This document shows, piece by piece, positions 5,920 through 8,527 of a DNA stretch of 8,527 bases. The DNA lies in contig JAFYIW010000326.1 in the NCBI GenBank assembly GCA_017538465.1, forward strand, positions 1 through 8,527, read 5' to 3'. Made by a program: the position numbers and the translations under genes. This DNA comes from Victivallales bacterium. GTDB taxonomy: Bacteria > Verrucomicrobiota > Lentisphaeria > Oligosphaerales > Oligosphaeraceae. Below the pieces are notes generated by a model. The model did no database searches, was not told where the DNA came from, and was given only the letters and a program-made list of their open reading frames with translations. Position 1 is the stretch's first letter. Each line of letters begins with the position of its first letter.

Positions 5920-7185
5920 ATGGAAATCCGCAACGACCAGTTCTTTTTTGGTGGCGTGGCCGCCACCGAACTCGCCCAGACCTACGGCACCCCGCTGTAT
6001 GTCTATGAAGAAGACCGCATTCGGGACAACTTCCGCCGGGCGCTGAAGGCCTTCCAGAAATACTATGCGGATTTCCGTTTCTTCTACGCCATCAAGGCAA
6101 ACAACAACCTCGCCATCGCGAACATCCTCCGTCAGGAGGGGGCCGGCATTGATGCGGCCTCGGTGAACGAAATCCTCCTGGCCAAGCAGCTTGGGTTAGG
6201 TGGCGAGGACGTGATGTTCTCGGGAAATTTCCTCTCCGATGACGACATCCGCCAGGGCCTCGAATCTGGTGTGATCTTCAACCTGGACGATCCAAGCCTG
6301 CTCCCCCGCGTCCTCCAATACGGCACTCCTGAGCTGCTGGCCTTCCGCGTGAATCCCGGCTACGGCGAGTGCGAAGTCGGCTCCTTTGTCTGCAATGCTG
6401 GCCCCGATGCGAAGTTCGGCGTGCATCCCGACCAGGTCCTGGATGCCTATCGTGCCGCAAAGGCCGCTGGCATCAAGCGCTTCGGCGCACACATGATGCC
6501 TGGCTCCTCCATCCGCAATCCAGAGTATTTCGGTTTCATCACGGGGCTGATCATGGACATCATCGGCAAGGTCAGCCGGGAACTGGACATCGACTTCGAA
6601 TTCATTGACTTGGGTGGCGGACTGGGCATTCCCTATCGCCACGAGGACGCCGTGCTGGACATCGACGCCGCGGCCGCCAAGGTGGCGAAGGTCTTCAAGG
6701 AGAAGATCGCCGAATACGGCATGAAGCCGCCGCGCCTGATGATGGAGCCTGCCCGCTACTTTGTGGGCGATGCCGGATACATCATCGGCACCGTTCATAC
6801 CATCAAAGACTCCTACAAGCGCATCATCGGCACGGACATCGGAATGAACGTCCTGGCTCGTCCCGCACTCTACGGGGCCTATCATCACATCTATGTGAAC
6901 GGCCGCGAGCGCGACCACCGCAAGCCCGTCGGGCTGTGCGGGCAGCTCTGCGAGAACACCGACTTCTGGGTGCATGACCGACCGCTCTCCGAAAACACCA
7001 CCCTGGGGGATTTGGTGATTGTCGAGAATGCCGGCGCCTACGGCTTCGGGATGAGCTATCAATACAATGGTCGTCTGCGTCCCGCCGAAGTCTTGGTCAA
7101 GGACGGCAAGTCCTGGCTGATTCGCGACCGCGAGACCTACGACGACATGGTCCGCCATGTCCATGTGCCGGACCATCTGAAATAA
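5920..7185 (+). CDS. lysA: Diaminopimelate decarboxylase, variant subfamily
   Basis: LysA is a PLP-dependent fold-type III enzyme that decarboxylates meso-diaminopimelate to L-lysine, the last step of lysine synthesis. The 421 residues are a normal length. The N-terminal TIM barrel carries the PLP-binding lysine K59 in FYAIKANNN, the glycine-rich phosphate-binding LGGGLG (231-236), and EPAR (276-279). The C-terminal beta domain has RPALYGAYHHI (314-324), CENTD with the catalytic cysteine C344, and AGAYGFGM with Y374. The usual H-x-H-x-G-S motif instead reads AHMMPGSS (190-197), so Met193 replaces the His that stacks on the PLP ring in canonical enzymes. Related sequences with HTMVASN-type segments exist by recollection, so this looks like a recognised alternative branch rather than a dead enzyme. 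The ATG at 5920 has no evident Shine-Dalgarno sequence; the nearest purine run (5900-5906) is too far upstream. Upstream (5812-5919) I see only a weak TTCGG/CCGAA inverted repeat (5842-5861). No lysine-pathway neighbour is present, and hflX follows after 10 nt. Activity on another diamino acid cannot be excluded. Confidence 0.9.
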   Translation: MEIRNDQFFFGGVAATELAQTYGTPLYVYEEDRIRDNFRRALKAFQKYYADFRFFYAIKANNNLAIANILRQEGAGIDAASVNEILLAKQLGLGGEDVMFSGNFLSDDDIRQGLESGVIFNLDDPSLLPRVLQYGTPELLAFRVNPGYGECEVGSFVCNAGPDAKFGVHPDQVLDAYRAAKAAGIKRFGAHMMPGSSIRNPEYFGFITGLIMDIIGKVSRELDIDFEFIDLGGGLGIPYRHEDAVLDIDAAAAKVAKVFKEKIAEYGMKPPRLMMEPARYFVGDAGYIIGTVHTIKDSYKRIIGTDIGMNVLARPALYGAYHHIYVNGRERDHRKPVGLCGQLCENTDFWVHDRPLSENTTLGDLVIVENAGAYGFGMSYQYNGRLRPAEVLVKDGKSWLIRDRETYDDMVRHVHVPDHLK

Positions 7186-7195
7186 GCAAATCTGA

Positions 7196-8512
7196 ATGGG
7201 TCTGGAGAATCTACAGGACAAGTCGTCGCTGACGCCAGAGCCGCTGAAGGCGTATCTGGTGGGATTTCTGCATTCGGGGGACGAGCCGTTCCAGGCGGAG
7301 AGCCTGCTCGCCGAGTTGGCCGAGCTGTGTGGTACTTGCGGGATGGTGGTGCTTGGCTCGGAGGTCGCGAAGATTCGCGCCATCGACCCCGGAACCATTC
7401 TGGGGAAGGGCAAGCTCGCGGAGGTCCTGGAGACTGCCGAACGGCTGGGGGCGGATGTGGTGGTGACCGACGACGTGCTCTCCCCCTCTCAGCAGCGCAA
7501 CTGGGAGAAGCGCACCAAGCTGGCCGTCATCGACCGACAGGAGGTCATCCTGGACATCTTCGCCGCGCGGGCGCAGACACGCGAGGCGCGGTTGCAGGTC
7601 GAATTGGCGAAGGCCACGTATGATTTGCCACGACTGGTGCGCAAGTGGGGGCACCTGAATCGTCAGCGTGGCGCGGCGGGCGGCCGTGGCGGCCGTGCGC
7701 AGGGCGAGCAGCAGCTGGAGCTGGACTCCCGACAGGTTCGCGCGAAGATTCAGAAATTGAATGACGAGCTGGCGGAGGTGCGCAAGCAGCGTGGCGTGCA
7801 ACGCAGCGCACGGCTGGTGAAGCCAGTGCCGGTCATTGCGATTGTGGGCTACACGAACGCGGGGAAGTCCTCGCTCTTGAACCGCCTGACCAATGCCGAA
7901 GTGCTGGTGGAGAACAAGCTCTTCGCCACCCTGGACCCGACCGTCCGGCGCTTCGCGCTGCCAGGCGGGCAGGAGGTCCTGCTGGCGGATACGGTGGGCT
8001 TCGTGCGCAAGCTGCCTCACCTGCTGATTGACGCCTTCAAGTCCACGCTCGAGGAGACCAAGCTCTCCGACTACATTCTGGAAGTGCTGGACGCCAGCGA
8101 CCCGAATCTGGCTGAACACCACGACACCACCCAGGAAGTCCTTGCTCAGATCGGCGTTGGGCCCAAGCCCGCGCTGATGGTCTTCAACAAATGGGATTTG
8201 CTCACTGACGAGGAAAAGGCCGCTCTGCGCTTCAAGTATCCCGAGGCATTGCCGATTTCGGTCAAGACAGGCGAGGGAGTCTCCTCGCTGGTGAACCGCG
8301 TCGCCCAGCGCGTCAAGGCGCTGATGCCGATGCGTAGCTACTGTTTTCCGCATAATGCCTACACGGAATTGGCGCAGCTAAGGAAGTACTGCTTCATCGA
8401 ACACGAGGAATTCCAGGACGACGGGGTGCACGTCGAGGCTCGCGTGCCGCTCAATCATCTCAACCGCTGGGACGCCTTTCTCGCTCCCGTTCAGAAGCCC
8501 CCATTGCCTTAG
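7196..8512 (+). CDS. hflX: Ribosome-associated GTPase HflX
   Basis: HflX is a TRAFAC-class GTPase that binds the 50S subunit and splits or rescues stalled 70S ribosomes under stress such as heat shock. The 438-residue product is complete. The N-terminal HflX domain (about 18-180) includes the typical GTILGKGKLAEV (66-77), DDVLSPSQQRNWE (92-104) and VIDRQEVILDIFA (111-123). A predicted coiled coil follows (about 175-200). The G domain has G1 GYTNAGKSS (218-226), the G2 region ATLDPTVR (244-251), G3 DTVGF (265-269), G4 NKWD (331-334) and G5-like SVKTGEG (355-361). A short C-terminal domain closes the protein (about 380-430). An oddity is that the family motif G-x-R-G-P-G-E before QLE reads GGRAQGEQQLE (165-175) within an Ala/Gly/Arg-rich loop encoded by a short GGCCGT-type direct repeat. 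The ATG at 7196 lies 10 nt after the lysA stop without a Shine-Dalgarno sequence, suggesting cotranscription with lysA. Only 15 nt follow the stop in the window, so no terminator can be assessed. Confidence 0.96.
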   Translation: MGLENLQDKSSLTPEPLKAYLVGFLHSGDEPFQAESLLAELAELCGTCGMVVLGSEVAKIRAIDPGTILGKGKLAEVLETAERLGADVVVTDDVLSPSQQRNWEKRTKLAVIDRQEVILDIFAARAQTREARLQVELAKATYDLPRLVRKWGHLNRQRGAAGGRGGRAQGEQQLELDSRQVRAKIQKLNDELAEVRKQRGVQRSARLVKPVPVIAIVGYTNAGKSSLLNRLTNAEVLVENKLFATLDPTVRRFALPGGQEVLLADTVGFVRKLPHLLIDAFKSTLEETKLSDYILEVLDASDPNLAEHHDTTQEVLAQIGVGPKPALMVFNKWDLLTDEEKAALRFKYPEALPISVKTGEGVSSLVNRVAQRVKALMPMRSYCFPHNAYTELAQLRKYCFIEHEEFQDDGVHVEARVPLNHLNRWDAFLAPVQKPPLP

Positions 8513-8527
8513 TTCCCCGCCGTCCTC

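Noticed and set aside
6196..7413. Minus-strand open frame of about 405 codons across the lysA-hflX junction
   Set aside because: It is antisense to two well-identified genes, spans their junction and shows no domain.
7211..8353. Minus-strand open frame of about 380 codons opposite hflX
   Set aside because: It is fully antisense to HflX, whose G motifs are all visible; no family resemblance was seen.
1..8527. A hidden defence, CRISPR, toxin-antitoxin or mobile system
   Set aside because: All sizeable frames are explained by housekeeping genes or the lipoprotein. There are no spaced direct repeats of CRISPR type, no transposase or integrase motifs, and no tRNA-like fold was noticed.

Overview
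The window is an ordinary-looking bacterial chromosomal segment. Six genes, all on the + strand, fill almost all of it. The coding sequence is moderately GC-rich with a strong G/C third-position bias, so many long antisense shadow frames appear. The short gaps between genes are AT-rich or pyrimidine-rich. An exported lipoprotein and an exported cyclophilin point to a Gram-negative cell plan. LysA belongs to a non-standard sequence variant, most starts lack a clear Shine-Dalgarno sequence, and two gaps carry short heptanucleotide arrays. My loose impression is a PVC-group bacterium (Lentisphaerota, Kiritimatiellota or Verrucomicrobiota type), but nothing in the sequence proves this.

Layout, left to right. 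(1) The 3' end of thiI (tRNA 4-thiouridine sulfurtransferase) overlaps the start of rlmN (23S rRNA/tRNA m2A methyltransferase) by one base. This is an RNA-modification pair that is probably cotranscribed. (2) The rlmN stop codon lies inside a 7-bp tandem array that runs into the leader of the next gene. (3) An exported cyclophilin-type peptidyl-prolyl isomerase follows, with the only strong Shine-Dalgarno sequence in the window. Its 3' end overlaps by 11 nt the start of a 751-residue lipoprotein of unknown function. (4) A 168-nt gap holds an 8-bp GC hairpin and about 90 nt with a 7-nt periodicity. (5) A DUF1015-family protein with a DGHHR motif comes next. (6) After a 108-nt gap comes a diaminopimelate decarboxylase (LysA), followed 10 nt later by the ribosome-associated GTPase HflX, complete just before the window ends.

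Functionally the window mixes translation and ribosome housekeeping (ThiI, RlmN, HflX), envelope protein maturation (cyclophilin plus lipoprotein) and amino-acid metabolism (LysA, possibly DUF1015). I see no CRISPR array, tRNA, rRNA, insertion sequence, phage gene or defence system. The points most worth following up are the heptanucleotide arrays, the large unrecognised lipoprotein coupled to the cyclophilin, and family-motif departures in LysA, HflX and RlmN.
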